This document shows, one piece after another, positions 23,971-33,262 of a stretch of DNA of 34,442 bases. How positions within the stretch are numbered: the stretch's first letter is position 1; every line of letters starts with the position of its first letter. Below the pieces are notes generated by a model. It made no database searches, had not been told where the DNA came from, and saw nothing but the letters and a program-made list of their open reading frames with translations. The translations under genes were made by a program, and so were the position numbers. The DNA lies in the NCBI RefSeq assembly GCF_010672525.1, contig NZ_JAAHGH010000084.1, positions 1 through 34,442 on the forward strand. The letters run 5' to 3'. Origin of the DNA: Okeania sp. SIO2B3 (GTDB lineage: Bacteria; Cyanobacteriota; Cyanobacteriia; Cyanobacteriales; Microcoleaceae).

Positions 23971-26900
23971 TCATCCATCAATAGGAATTTCTATAATAAA
24001 TTCCGTGCCTTGTCCCGGTTGAGAAATACACTTCAACTGTCCTCCATGTTGCTGAGTAACGATTTGGTAACTAATAAATAACCCCAGTCCGGTTCCTTTG
24101 CCGATCGCTTTAGTGGTGAAGAAGGGGTCAAATATCCGTTGACAAACGCTATCGCTCATTCCCATCCCATTGTCAGCAATGAGAATCCTTGCTGTTTGAG
24201 CATCCTGCAGCTCCGTGGTAATCCGAATTTCGGAGTAGCGCCCAATCTCCGAAGTTGTTAAAGCATCGATCGCGTTGCTGAGAATCTGTAGGAATACTTG
24301 ATTTAGTTGACTGGCCCAACAGTTTACTCGAGGTAATTTTCCGTAGTTTTTGACTATGGTAATTTCTGGGCAGGAGCGATTAGCATTGAGCCGATGTTGC
24401 AAAATCATTAAAGTATTCTCTAATCCTTCGTGGATATCTACATCCTTCATATCTGATTCATCAAGGCGAGAGAAGTTCCGCAAACCCAAAATAATTTTAC
24501 TAATGCGATTGCTCCCTGTTTGCATGGAATCTAACAATTTTTCTAAGTCGTCACACAAAAACTCTAGCTCAAGCTCTTCTAATTTCTCTTCTATGACTGA
24601 ATTAGAACCGGAATAGTTTTGTTTGTAAAGATCGAGTATCTCAAGTAAGTCGTGGAAATATTTGCGAGCATAAGTGATATTACTAGAGATAAACGTAATA
24701 GGGTTATTAATTTCGTGGGCAATTCCTCCTACCATTTGTCCCAAAGCAGACATTTTTTCCGTTTGGATCAATTGAGTTTGAGTTTGTTGCAATTTAAGCA
24801 GGGTTTGCTGTAAGTCTTGGTTTTTCTCCTGAAGTGCTTGAGTTCTGTGTTTGACTTGGGCTTCCAGATTGGAGTTATATTCTTCTAGATTCTGGTAAAG
24901 TCTGGCGTTTTCAATGGATATCGCAGCTTGAGTCATAAGTAGATGAAGGACTTTTATGCGGTCTGGAGTAAATGCTCCTGTAGCGAGGCTGTTTTCTAGG
25001 AGCAGGAGAGCAAGAAATTTGCCTTGCTTGACGATCGGAGTACACAAGAGGCTTTTTGGCTGGTGTTCTAGCAGGTATGGATCTCCAGCGAAGGTAGTTT
25101 CTGTTTCAAGCTCATTGATGAGTACGGTTTGTTGAGTCTGTTTGACAGTGTTGATCACAGTATGGGGTAAATCGGTAGTCTGGTCGAGAGATGTGATGCA
25201 TGAATTATAGTCGCCACTCAGGCATTGAATAGGAATTTCCCAATTACCAGAGTTATTTAAAACTAAAGTTCCTTTGTTCGCTCCAGCATTTTCCATGAGA
25301 ATGTGCATCAATTTATCAAGTAAGCTATTTAGTTCGATTTCCTCTGAGATAGTTTGGGAGGCTTTAATAATAGTAAAAAAGTCGAGATTTTTGCTAGTTT
25401 TGCTAGTGATTGAGGATATAGTTTTTGTGATGTCAATTTTTGTAATTTCTGGTGTTTGGCTGCGAATAATTAGGTTGGGGTGGTGTTCTTCTAAGTCTTT
25501 GATTTTGGCAGTCGCACCCCAATTAATATAGCAGTAATAGGCTTCCGTCATGTAGGCTTTGGCTACTTTTTCTCTGCCAAGAGACAGATAAAATTCTGCC
25601 GCTCGTTCGTTGGCGATCGCTTCTTCATGGATGTAACCGTTTTCTGAGGCTCCAGAAATTGCTTTTTCGTAGTAGGTTGCTGCTATTTCATTTTCACCTA
25701 AAACTCTGGCTGTTTCTGCTTCTACTAGATCGTATTTGTGTTGGAAGTTCATGGGGGCGTGCTTTGCCCAAATTTTCATTTGTTTTTGGTTAGACTTGAC
25801 TTTTTTGAGGTATTGTTTTTGTTCTTTTGGGGAGATGTTGGGGTAATTTGCGAGTAGTGCAAGGGAATAGTAGAAGTTGTATTGAGCAAAGTAAATTGTA
25901 CCTTTCATAGTATTTTGATACTTTTCGGCAAATTGAGCAATTTTAGTTGCTTGTACAATGTCTTGAAATATATAACAAATCATCAATTTCATGAGATTGA
26001 TTATTAAGATTCCCGCCTGATTATTAGCTTTGATGAAACCCTCTGTATAATCTTCATCAAGCTTATTACAAATACCTGATTCTCGCTCCTTTAAATCGCT
26101 CAAAATATATTTTACACAATCATTCCATGCACTAGCAAAACGTATATAATAATCTTTTTTACTGCTAATAATTATAGTTAGATAGTCTTTTTGAATACTC
26201 GCGATTTCTTCTAAGTTTTTACCTCTAAATAATATATTTGAACAATAAGTTATAGCACATTCACAAGCATACTGAATATCTCCATTCACAAATCCATCTT
26301 GAAAACCTTCTATTAAGTCTAATTCTGTTTCTTTTATATGTTTTTTCCAAATTTTAACAAATACATTAAACAGCATATAAACTTTGGCTTTATATTCTCT
26401 TGCATTATATTTATTTAATAATTCTATAGATAAAACTCCGAATTTATATCCGGTCTCAAAATCTCCTATGGCCGAACATAAAATAATGCTATAACTTCCA
26501 AATCCATAAGCAGATAGAGGTGAATTTCCATGTTTTAAACATAGAGACACCATTCTAAATATTAGTAATGGGAACAGGTTAGGATTAACTCCAAAAGCAA
26601 CAGGAATAGCAGAAATTGTTATTTTTATCGCTGCTAACTTGTAGGGGTCATTCATTACTGGCAAATTAGCCAAATCATCGACCGAGTAACGACTCAGAGA
26701 AAATTTTATGTATAAATATTCTTTAATTATCGTTAATTTACTAATTTTTTTTGGGAAGGTAAGTTTAAATTTTTTCAATACCTTCAAAGAGGTATCAAGC
26801 GCTTGTTGACTTTGGTTTTGAGAGGTATGAAATTCTATTAATAATTCATAAACTTTGACTTGCTCAAGTAATTTTGTAGTTCTGGCAAATATAAATTCTG

Positions 26901-29400
26901 ACAATTGTTGCGCCCGTTCAAAATTAGTGTTGAGATATTCAGCTTCTAGTGTTTCTACATAGAGTTCTCTTGTCAATTCATAATGACTCTCCCAACTATT
27001 TGTAGGTAACAACTCTAACCCCACATTTAAATATCTACCTGCCGCTTCATAAGCTGTAGCTCCCTTGGCTTTTTTTCCTGCCCATAAATTTAATTTTAGC
27101 AACCCTTCTTTTAACTCTATTTCTGTGATTAAATCACGCCCTATATTCAACTGATTTACAATATCAAATATGTTCTCTTCTATTTGCTCAGAAGGCAGAC
27201 TTTTCCACAATGACTTACCGATTTTTAGATGGATTTTTTTTCGATTTTCCTCAGGAATAAGTGAATATGCTGCTTGCTGCACTCTGTCATGCAAAAAACG
27301 ATAACTTACCCTAGATTCATCAAATAATAACTCCCCAGAGTTGTCGTTTTCGGAAAATAATAAGGGAATTTTATAATCCTGAGAGAGTGGTAATATTAAA
27401 CCTGTTTGTAAAGCACTCCATAAATCTTGTGCTGTCTGAGTCGCAGATTTTTCGTTAACAACTGCTAATACATCTAAACTAAATTTATTACCAATACAAG
27501 CCGCTAGTTTTAAAACTTTTTGGGTAGTTGTTGATAGTTTCCCAATATTCCTAGCAACTAATTCTACTACTCCTAAATCTGCTATTCCAAAACTTTGAAT
27601 CTGCTCAATATCCCACATCCAACATCCAACTGTAAAATCAAATGTTAATAATTTGTCTGTATACAATGTTTTGAGGAGTTGAGTTAAGAAAAACGGATTA
27701 CCTTGAGTTTTACTGTATAGTAGGTCTGATAATTGAGTGACCCGCTCATTAGTGGTAGTAGCTTCTTCTGATAATGTTTCTGCTACTAATTGTCTGATGT
27801 AATTGATTTTTAGAGGTTCTAATATGATTTGATTAACTGTTGTGCTAGTTTTTTGGATTTTTTCTATGGTTTGGATGGTCGGATGTACTGGGTTAACTTC
27901 GTTGTCTCGATAAGCTCCGATAAATAATAAGTGTTGGGTTTCGCTGTCCGTCATTAACTGTTCTATCAGGTTTAATGATGCTAGATCTGCCCACTGTAAG
28001 TCATCGAGAAATAAAACTAATGGATGTTCTGGTTGAGCAAAGACACGGACAAATTTTCCGAATAGTTGATTGAAACGGTTTTGTGATTCAGTGGCTCCTA
28101 ACTGGGCTACTTTTCCTTGTTTACCGATGATTAATTCTAATTCTGGGATGACATCAATGATGATTTGACTATTTTCTCCTAATGCAGTTAATAGTTTCTG
28201 CTTCCATTCGCTAACTTTTAGTGTAGTTTCTGCAAGTAACTGGCGGATTAGCTGTTGAAAAGCTTGGCTGATAGCAGCATAAGGAATATCCCGTTTGAAT
28301 TGATCGAATTTGCCACCAATGAAATAGCCTCTGGCTTTAACTATGGGTTTATGTACTTCGTTAACAACTTTGGTTTTACCGATACCGGAATAACCTGTAA
28401 CTAGAATAAGTTCTTTATTGCATTGACTGATGTTATCATCATCCGTATTACTGACGCGACCAAAAGCTTCTAAGAGGAGACGGACTTCTGTTTTCCTACC
28501 ATAGAGCTTTTGGGGGATACTAAATTGACCTTTTTTGTCCTTTTTCCCTGGAGTAAAAGCTTGAATTCTGTTAATGGTTTCTAGTTTACTCAAGCAATAT
28601 TCAAAGTCTGCTTTTAATCCGAGGGCGCTTTGATAGCGGTCTTCAGCATTTTTTGATAGCAGTTTCATCACTATTAAGGATATAGCAATGGGAATTTCTG
28701 GGTTAATTTGGTGTGGGGAGATAGGGGTTTTAGCTATGTGTGAGTGGATGATTTCCATTGGGTCATTGCTATAGAAGGGAAGCTGTTTAGTAAGAATTTG
28801 ATAGAAAGTGACACCCAAGGAATAGAAGTCACTGCGATAGTCTATATTGCGGTTCATGCGTCCAGTTTGTTCTGGAGATATATAAGCTAGAGTGCCTTCT
28901 ATATAATTTGGGTTGATGATGGTCTGAGTTTCTGTTTCTAGACGGGTGGCAATGCTGAAGTCTATGATTTTTGTTTTTTGTGTGGTAGGATGGATCAGGA
29001 TGTTGTGGGGCTTAATATCTTTGTGGATGATTTGTTGTTGATGTATTTTATCTAGGGTGTCACTAAGTTGGAAGGCTATGTTGAGAAATTGGGAAATTGC
29101 GATCGATGAGTCTGTTATATGTTGTTTGAGAGATACGGAATTGAAGTATTCGAGGATCAGGATGAGGCGATATTCCTGGTGGATCAGGTCTATGGATTTG
29201 ACAACTCCTTCAACGTTGAGGTTTTTGAGGATATTGTATTCATGTCTAATGCGCGCAATTTCTTCTGGAGCAGGGTATTCAGAGATTTGCGTCTTGAGGA
29301 CAACTAGAGTATGATCGGACTGGCGTAATGCCCTATATATTATACTGTTGCTGCCTTGGTATAAGGTTTGTAAATTTGAATAGCCAGGAGTATTTAACAT
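23971..29400 (-). CDS. HstK-like Ser/Thr kinase-AAA ATPase-GAF-histidine kinase
   Basis: An 1809-aa multidomain signalling protein of the type described in Anabaena as HstK. Order: Ser/Thr kinase about 7-270 (Lys36 in VVLK, HKDIKPHN with Asp128, IDFS with Asp147, SPEQTGRMNR). Then an AAA-type predicted ATPase about 290-560 (Walker A GYSGIGKT with Lys342, Walker B LVLFLDDLQWAD near 463). A long helical, TPR-like part follows at about 700-1320, then GAF about 1342-1485 and coiled coil about 1495-1550. The histidine kinase has an H-box LGQMVGGIAHEINNP with His1562, N-box near 1708, DNGMGM near 1745 and FDPFFTTK...GTGLGL. No membrane segments. All key residues are present in both kinases. No response regulator is adjacent. 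The start ATG has no clear Shine-Dalgarno element. Confidence 0.92.
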   Translation of the reverse strand: MLNTPGYSNLQTLYQGSNSIIYRALRQSDHTLVVLKTQISEYPAPEEIARIRHEYNILKNLNVEGVVKSIDLIHQEYRLILILEYFNSVSLKQHITDSSIAISQFLNIAFQLSDTLDKIHQQQIIHKDIKPHNILIHPTTQKTKIIDFSIATRLETETQTIINPNYIEGTLAYISPEQTGRMNRNIDYRSDFYSLGVTFYQILTKQLPFYSNDPMEIIHSHIAKTPISPHQINPEIPIAISLIVMKLLSKNAEDRYQSALGLKADFEYCLSKLETINRIQAFTPGKKDKKGQFSIPQKLYGRKTEVRLLLEAFGRVSNTDDDNISQCNKELILVTGYSGIGKTKVVNEVHKPIVKARGYFIGGKFDQFKRDIPYAAISQAFQQLIRQLLAETTLKVSEWKQKLLTALGENSQIIIDVIPELELIIGKQGKVAQLGATESQNRFNQLFGKFVRVFAQPEHPLVLFLDDLQWADLASLNLIEQLMTDSETQHLLFIGAYRDNEVNPVHPTIQTIEKIQKTSTTVNQIILEPLKINYIRQLVAETLSEEATTTNERVTQLSDLLYSKTQGNPFFLTQLLKTLYTDKLLTFDFTVGCWMWDIEQIQSFGIADLGVVELVARNIGKLSTTTQKVLKLAACIGNKFSLDVLAVVNEKSATQTAQDLWSALQTGLILPLSQDYKIPLLFSENDNSGELLFDESRVSYRFLHDRVQQAAYSLIPEENRKKIHLKIGKSLWKSLPSEQIEENIFDIVNQLNIGRDLITEIELKEGLLKLNLWAGKKAKGATAYEAAGRYLNVGLELLPTNSWESHYELTRELYVETLEAEYLNTNFERAQQLSEFIFARTTKLLEQVKVYELLIEFHTSQNQSQQALDTSLKVLKKFKLTFPKKISKLTIIKEYLYIKFSLSRYSVDDLANLPVMNDPYKLAAIKITISAIPVAFGVNPNLFPLLIFRMVSLCLKHGNSPLSAYGFGSYSIILCSAIGDFETGYKFGVLSIELLNKYNAREYKAKVYMLFNVFVKIWKKHIKETELDLIEGFQDGFVNGDIQYACECAITYCSNILFRGKNLEEIASIQKDYLTIIISSKKDYYIRFASAWNDCVKYILSDLKERESGICNKLDEDYTEGFIKANNQAGILIINLMKLMICYIFQDIVQATKIAQFAEKYQNTMKGTIYFAQYNFYYSLALLANYPNISPKEQKQYLKKVKSNQKQMKIWAKHAPMNFQHKYDLVEAETARVLGENEIAATYYEKAISGASENGYIHEEAIANERAAEFYLSLGREKVAKAYMTEAYYCYINWGATAKIKDLEEHHPNLIIRSQTPEITKIDITKTISSITSKTSKNLDFFTIIKASQTISEEIELNSLLDKLMHILMENAGANKGTLVLNNSGNWEIPIQCLSGDYNSCITSLDQTTDLPHTVINTVKQTQQTVLINELETETTFAGDPYLLEHQPKSLLCTPIVKQGKFLALLLLENSLATGAFTPDRIKVLHLLMTQAAISIENARLYQNLEEYNSNLEAQVKHRTQALQEKNQDLQQTLLKLQQTQTQLIQTEKMSALGQMVGGIAHEINNPITFISSNITYARKYFHDLLEILDLYKQNYSGSNSVIEEKLEELELEFLCDDLEKLLDSMQTGSNRISKIILGLRNFSRLDESDMKDVDIHEGLENTLMILQHRLNANRSCPEITIVKNYGKLPRVNCWASQLNQVFLQILSNAIDALTTSEIGRYSEIRITTELQDAQTARILIADNGMGMSDSVCQRIFDPFFTTKAIGKGTGLGLFISYQIVTQQHGGQLKCISQPGQGTEFIIEIPIDG

Positions 29401-29558
29401 AGTTTTTATTTTTTGAAGATTGTCCAGCAGGAGTATTAAAAGGTAGGGAAAAAAAAAGAGTGAATTATGCCTAGTAGTATAGTACCTAAAAAGTACGAAG
29501 ATTAACTTTTATTAATTTTATTTCATCAACTTACTCATCGTCAAGAAAAATAAACTCA

Positions 29559-29706
29559 TACAGTTTCACGGAAGTTATAAGTCAAAACTCAAAACTCAAA
29601 AGTCAAATTTTATCACCTCCAAACTTTGACGCTACAGTAATTTCAGGAAATTATTTAACATTTAAAGGAGCGAAACTATTTGTGACATCTTTAAAGTGAA
29701 TTGGTA
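29559..29706. repeat. Dispersed repeat family D, copy 2
   Basis: A 148-bp element, TACAGTTTCACGGAA to GTGAATTGGTA, in the same orientation as copy 1 at 4526-4665 and alignable throughout. Internal AAAACTCAAAAGTCAAA slippage accounts for the length difference. 29401-29558 (upstream of the kinase gene) and 29707-29879 show nothing recognisable. Confidence 0.78.
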
Positions 29707-29879
29707 TCAGGTGGAGAAATATTGAGAAAAAAAGAGTCAAGAGTGAAATACGCAGAAAATTTTGTATCTACTAGACCAGAAATACCATTTTAGTCGTCAG
29801 TAATTATATCGTTGTATGTTAAATATTAATACTTTGAAAAAACATATAGAACCCCCGATCTTATCTTCATAAATTTAGC

Positions 29880-29988
29880 AAGGAGTCAGGAGACAGGAGA
29901 CAGGAGACAGGAGGCAAGAGGGAAGGAAGAAGAAGAACTGGATTTGAAGGAGAAAGTTTTTGATCACGCTCTTATCCGGACATGATAT
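29880..29988. repeat. Family A element, right end intact
   Basis: Begins in a purine tract with four GGAGACA/GGAGGCA units and ends GATCACGCTCTTATCCGG then ACATGATAT. It is the inverted counterpart of the element at 23553. Its end CCGGACATGATATTA (29976-29990) is a perfect 15-bp inverted match of 30055-30069, the start of the next A element. Confidence 0.65.
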
Positions 29989-30056
29989 TACAAAATCCTA
30001 AAACAATTACAAATCAAAAATGACTTTTAACTTTTGACTTCCGCGTAGCGGCACTA

Positions 30057-30438
30057 ATATCATGTCCGGTTGAATACTTATAATTAAGATAGTAGGAGAG
30101 TAGGGGAGTGGGGGAGTAGGGAAAATAGAAAGATTTACTGTTAAAGCACTTATGATAAGTTTTTTCATCACCAAAAAATAAGGTCTGAAGCCTCCCCTTG
30201 GCTGCGCCGCGAGCTACCGCTCTACAAGGGGATGAAAAAGCGGTCGTTTGCGGAGCATTCCGTAGGATGGGATGGCGAGGTTTCCTCGCCATATCCAATC
30301 GACTAAGAGAAAATCAAGTTCAATATTTCAAGCCTCTGACTTTCCTGCGGAGTGCTGCGCAAACGGGCAGAGAGAGGTACTGATAACTGATAACTGATAA
30401 CTGATAACTGAAATGACGCTCTTATCCGGACATGATAT
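30057..30438. repeat. Complete family A element carrying family I and J cargo
   Basis: A 382-bp element with 13-bp perfect inverted ends ATATCATGTCCGG (30057-30069) and CCGGACATGATAT (30426-30438). Just inside the ends the two sides differ: the left continues TTGAATACTTATAA, the right (read inward) ATAAGAGCGTCATTT. The interior 30161-30416 is an inverted copy of repeat I, including the CCCCTTG hairpin, with two J modules and a GGCGAGG-TTT-CCTCGCC palindrome inserted. Short frames on both strands here come from the repeats. Confidence 0.8.
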
Positions 30439-30557
30439 AACTACTTCTTCAAGGCTTAATTGACTGGAATTGATATAATCCAAGAGTTATCATTTTTGAA
30501 GTCTCCCTTTATCTGATAGAAAAACGAGAGTAAGATGATTTCGATGCCTATGAATGC

Positions 30558-30576
30558 ACAGATTATTTCAATCTGT
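30558..30576 (+). promoter_or_regulatory. Hairpin over the translation start region of the bestrophin gene
   Basis: Perfect 7-bp arms ACAGATT and AATCTGT with loop ATTTC, ending 10 bases before the ATG, where a ribosome binding site would be. No Shine-Dalgarno sequence is visible. It could modulate translation start. Confidence 0.35.
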
Positions 30577-30586
30577 CTAAATTAAT

Positions 30587-31543
30587 ATGTTTACAAACAG
30601 GGTGATAGATGGTCGCTATCGGGAAAAGCGAGAATGGTTGACGGTTATTCTACAAATGCGATATTCGGTCATTCCGGCTATTATTTTTCGGGTGACATTC
30701 TGCGGATTTTTTGGTTGTTTGATTTCTTTACTTAACTATTTTAATTTTCCTGTAACTTTGCCTGCGAAAAGTAGTATTGTTCCTAGTTTAGTCTTGGGTT
30801 TACTATTAGTTTTTAGAACAAATACTGCTTATGAAAGATTCTGGCAAGGTCGGCAATTGTGGGGAAAAATTGTGAATACAGTTCGTAATTTTGCCCGACA
30901 AATTTGGGTTTCGGTTGAAGAAAATGAACCAGCAGATAGAAAAGTAAAAGAGGAAATAATGAGGTTGTTAGTAGCTTTTGCTATCGCTGGCAAATTATAT
31001 TTGCGTGGCCAGAGTGTCAATAGGGAATTAGAGGGATATATGCCTCAACAGTGGTATAAAAAGCTAAAAACTATGAATCATCCTCCTATTCATATTGCTT
31101 TTTGGATTAGTGATTATCTCCAAAATGAATATGAACGTGGTTGCATTAATCCTTATCAACTTACTGCTATGTTTAAGTTGTTAGATAGAATGGTTGAAGC
31201 ATTAACTGGTTGTGAGGGAATTTTAAATACACCAATTCCTTTAGCTTATTCCATTCATCTGAGACAATTATTGTTAATTTATTGTTTATCATTGCCATTT
31301 CAAATAGTTAATGAATTTCATTTTTGGACTGGTATTGTAGTTGGCTTAATCAGTTTTACAGTATTTGGAATTGAAGAAATTGCTTTAGAAATAGAAAATC
31401 CTTTTGGTTACGATCCTAATGATTTACCTTTGGATGATATTTGCTATACAATGCAGCGTAATATTGAAGATTTAATTACTTTAGCACCTAGTGTTAGACA
31501 TTGGAAGTGTACAGCAGTTAATTCAGAAATGCATCATTTTTAA
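30587..31543 (+). CDS. Bestrophin-family (UPF0187) anion channel protein
   Basis: A 318-aa membrane protein of the bestrophin family, pentameric anion channels; cyanobacterial and thylakoid members are linked to chloride or bicarbonate flux. Visible: two N-terminal hydrophobic segments (about 28-50 and 64-78) with the family motif LVFRTNTAYERFWQGRQLWG (75-94), then an amphipathic middle part. A second hydrophobic block follows (about 220-265; PLAYSIHLRQLLLIYCLSLP), and the C-terminal signature IEEIALEIENPFGYDPNDLPLDDI, the acidic loop typical of the family. Length is normal. No Shine-Dalgarno element; a small hairpin sits just before the ATG. Monocistronic, 359 bases before the cytochrome b gene on the same strand. 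Confidence 0.9.
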   Translation: MFTNRVIDGRYREKREWLTVILQMRYSVIPAIIFRVTFCGFFGCLISLLNYFNFPVTLPAKSSIVPSLVLGLLLVFRTNTAYERFWQGRQLWGKIVNTVRNFARQIWVSVEENEPADRKVKEEIMRLLVAFAIAGKLYLRGQSVNRELEGYMPQQWYKKLKTMNHPPIHIAFWISDYLQNEYERGCINPYQLTAMFKLLDRMVEALTGCEGILNTPIPLAYSIHLRQLLLIYCLSLPFQIVNEFHFWTGIVVGLISFTVFGIEEIALEIENPFGYDPNDLPLDDICYTMQRNIEDLITLAPSVRHWKCTAVNSEMHHF

Positions 31544-31757
31544 CTAGTGGTCTGTCAAGATAAAAATGACGGGTATTTCAAAATTGAAAAGCTGATCGAT
31601 CAAAATTTTTGAGAGTTGATTATTCGTCAAAATTATTGGTTATATGTGTAATATTATACGGATTTAATTTTTGTTTTGTGGTAATCACGATCGCTATTCA
31701 TTATGTTTCATAATTTTGCCTAAATTGCAACAAAAGAAAAAGTTATGTTAAGATTTA
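31544..31757. other. Gene-free spacer before the cytochrome b promoter
   Basis: AT-rich spacer with no ORF and no member of the repeat families. No clear terminator for the bestrophin gene was found. Confidence 0.5.
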
Positions 31758-31822
31758 TATAATCTAGTCACAGATAGAGTTAATAGGGCTCTAAATCCAG
31801 AGTGGCTGAGGACTTTATCTGT
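31758..31822 (+). promoter_or_regulatory. Candidate promoter and structured leader of the cytochrome b-like gene
   Basis: TATAAT at 31758-31763 is a perfect -10 box; no good -35 is at the right distance. Seven bases later begins a fold with outer arms ACAGATA (31770-31776) and TATCTGT (31816-31822) and inner arms CTCT (31789-31792) and AGAG (31799-31802). The predicted transcript start would thus be the first base of the stem, which suggests a structured 5' leader of about 130 bases. Known riboswitch classes were not recognised. Confidence 0.35.
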
Positions 31823-31902
31823 CTCTATTTTGCAGACATGGCTTTAATGCTATATCTGCTCATTTTAATATCCGCAATAATTTATAGACTTTCACTCATC
31901 AA

Positions 31903-32556
31903 ATGATTAACAATATTAATTCGACCTTGAGTTTACGAAGATTAGCTACAATTGTAGCTGTCTCAATTTTGACATTAACTCTAATATCTGCCTTGTCTGG
32001 AGCATTGCTAGCGTTTAATTATCAACCCACCGCTGGTGGTGCTTACAAATCTCTAGAAATGATTACCAGTGAAATTCCTTTCGGATGGATAATTCGAGAT
32101 TTACACAATTATGCTGGTAACAGTATCATTATACTCGGCTTAATTCAAATAGTAATTATGTTTTTAAGTCGGCAGTTTCGCTCTAGTTGGTTGATTGCTT
32201 GGATTAGTGGGATTTTCCTTGTTTTAGTCGCAATTGGTTTGGGTTGGACAGCAATGATTCTTGACTGGTCTCAAGAAGGTTTTTGGAGATTTTCCATAGA
32301 ATTATCTACTGTAGAAACTATCCCTTTCATTGGTTCTTTACTAAGATATATTTTAACGGGTGGTAATGGTATTAGTACTATGACTGTATTGCGTCAGTAC
32401 AGCTTACATAGTTATTTTTTACCTATACCAGCGATCGCTTTAGCATTTACTCATTTAGGTGGATTGATTTGGCAGTCAGCTCAAGACAACAAAAATCAAT
32501 TAGATAATAATGAACAGCAGGAAACAGAAAAAGGTTTCAATGCTTCAGTATCATAG
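31903..32556 (+). CDS. Divergent cytochrome b6-like protein lacking one haem ligand
   Basis: A 217-aa four-helix membrane protein related to cytochrome b6 (PetB). FNYQPTAGGAYKSLEMITSE (38-57) and FGWIIRDLH (60-68) mirror the b6 sequences around its first ligand, and LRQYSLHSYFLP (163-174) the third helix pair. By eye the ligands map as His68 (b6 His86), Gln82 (b6 His100), His169 (b6 His187) and His184 (b6 His202). One bis-His pair (haem b-p) is intact, but the other has Gln in place of His. The Cys that tethers haem c-n in b6 is also absent (no Cys in the protein). No petC or petD is nearby. The hydrophilic C-terminal tail (from about 191) is unlike PetB. It is an orphan paralogue, not the photosynthetic b6 subunit; its redox partner is unknown. 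Confidence 0.85.
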   Translation: MINNINSTLSLRRLATIVAVSILTLTLISALSGALLAFNYQPTAGGAYKSLEMITSEIPFGWIIRDLHNYAGNSIIILGLIQIVIMFLSRQFRSSWLIAWISGIFLVLVAIGLGWTAMILDWSQEGFWRFSIELSTVETIPFIGSLLRYILTGGNGISTMTVLRQYSLHSYFLPIPAIALAFTHLGGLIWQSAQDNKNQLDNNEQQETEKGFNASVS

Positions 32557-32681
32557 ATAAAATTAGCACAAATCTATTCCCTAAAAAAATAGTAATTTCA
32601 TCTATTTATATTCATCTCTTCGGATTGACTTTTGGAGAGATTTTTCTTTTGGAATATAAATTGCTGGCTGCTTTGAGATAA

Positions 32682-32901
32682 TACCAAGCGTGATAAATAT
32701 TTGCTACATTTTCGCATTGCGGGGGAGTAGGGGAGTGGGGGAGTGAACCTACCCGCGGACCCCGACCGTGGAGGGGAAGTAAAGATCAGAATAATTAACA
32801 AGAAATAGCGTGTTAATTATCAAAAAAGTTCCATAGGTCTGTATTAATTACTTAATAATTGAAGTACAACTTAAGTTAAGCATTCTTTTTTCAAATTGGT
32901 A
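32682..32901. repeat. Family E, first of a head-to-tail pair
   Basis: Ends TACCAAGCGTGATAAATATT and TTTTTTCAAATTGGTA; about 220 bp. It contains a G-rich block with GGGGGAGTAGGGGAGTGGGG (about 32719-32738). 32557-32681 shows nothing recognisable. Confidence 0.72.
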
Positions 32902-32904
32902 TTA

Positions 32905-33084
32905 TACTAAGCGTGATAAATATTTGCTACAAATAAATAGGTTATTTCTCAGTAGTCAGGAGTCATAATAAATAGCTTTGATACCATTTATTAGGTCTAA
33001 ACTTATCTTTTGAGTCCAAGTAAAATTTCTGATAAAGTCTTTTATTTCCCTTATTATTCGCAACATTATTTTCCCAAATTGGTC
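32905..33084. repeat. Family E, second of the pair
   Basis: Starts TACTAAGCGTGATAAATATT three bases after the previous copy ends and runs to CCCAAATTGGT. It carries the TACCATTTATTAGGTC interior and TTATTATTCGCAACATTATT near its end, as in the copy at 9643. 33085-33262 has no feature. Confidence 0.7.
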
Positions 33085-33262
33085 TAACAGCCAATAGTGG
33101 GAAAAACCTTTCTTCATTTTAAGATTTATCATCAATCTCTTTCCTAAACCACCCTTTCTTTGCTATATAATTAGTCCTACTTTGAAAACTTGTAGATGAA
33201 AACCTTCGCTCAAAAAGAGAGTTTAATATAATTGTTTTCCTTCTGTTAATTTTGAATAATTT

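Noticed and set aside
31770-31822. tRNA-like fold upstream of the cytochrome b-like gene
   Set aside because: Too short and no acceptor/T-arm consensus; treated as a possible leader hairpin instead.
31903-32556. Annotation as petB (photosynthetic cytochrome b6)
   Set aside because: One haem-ligand His and the haem c-n Cys are missing, the C-terminal tail differs and petD is not adjacent.
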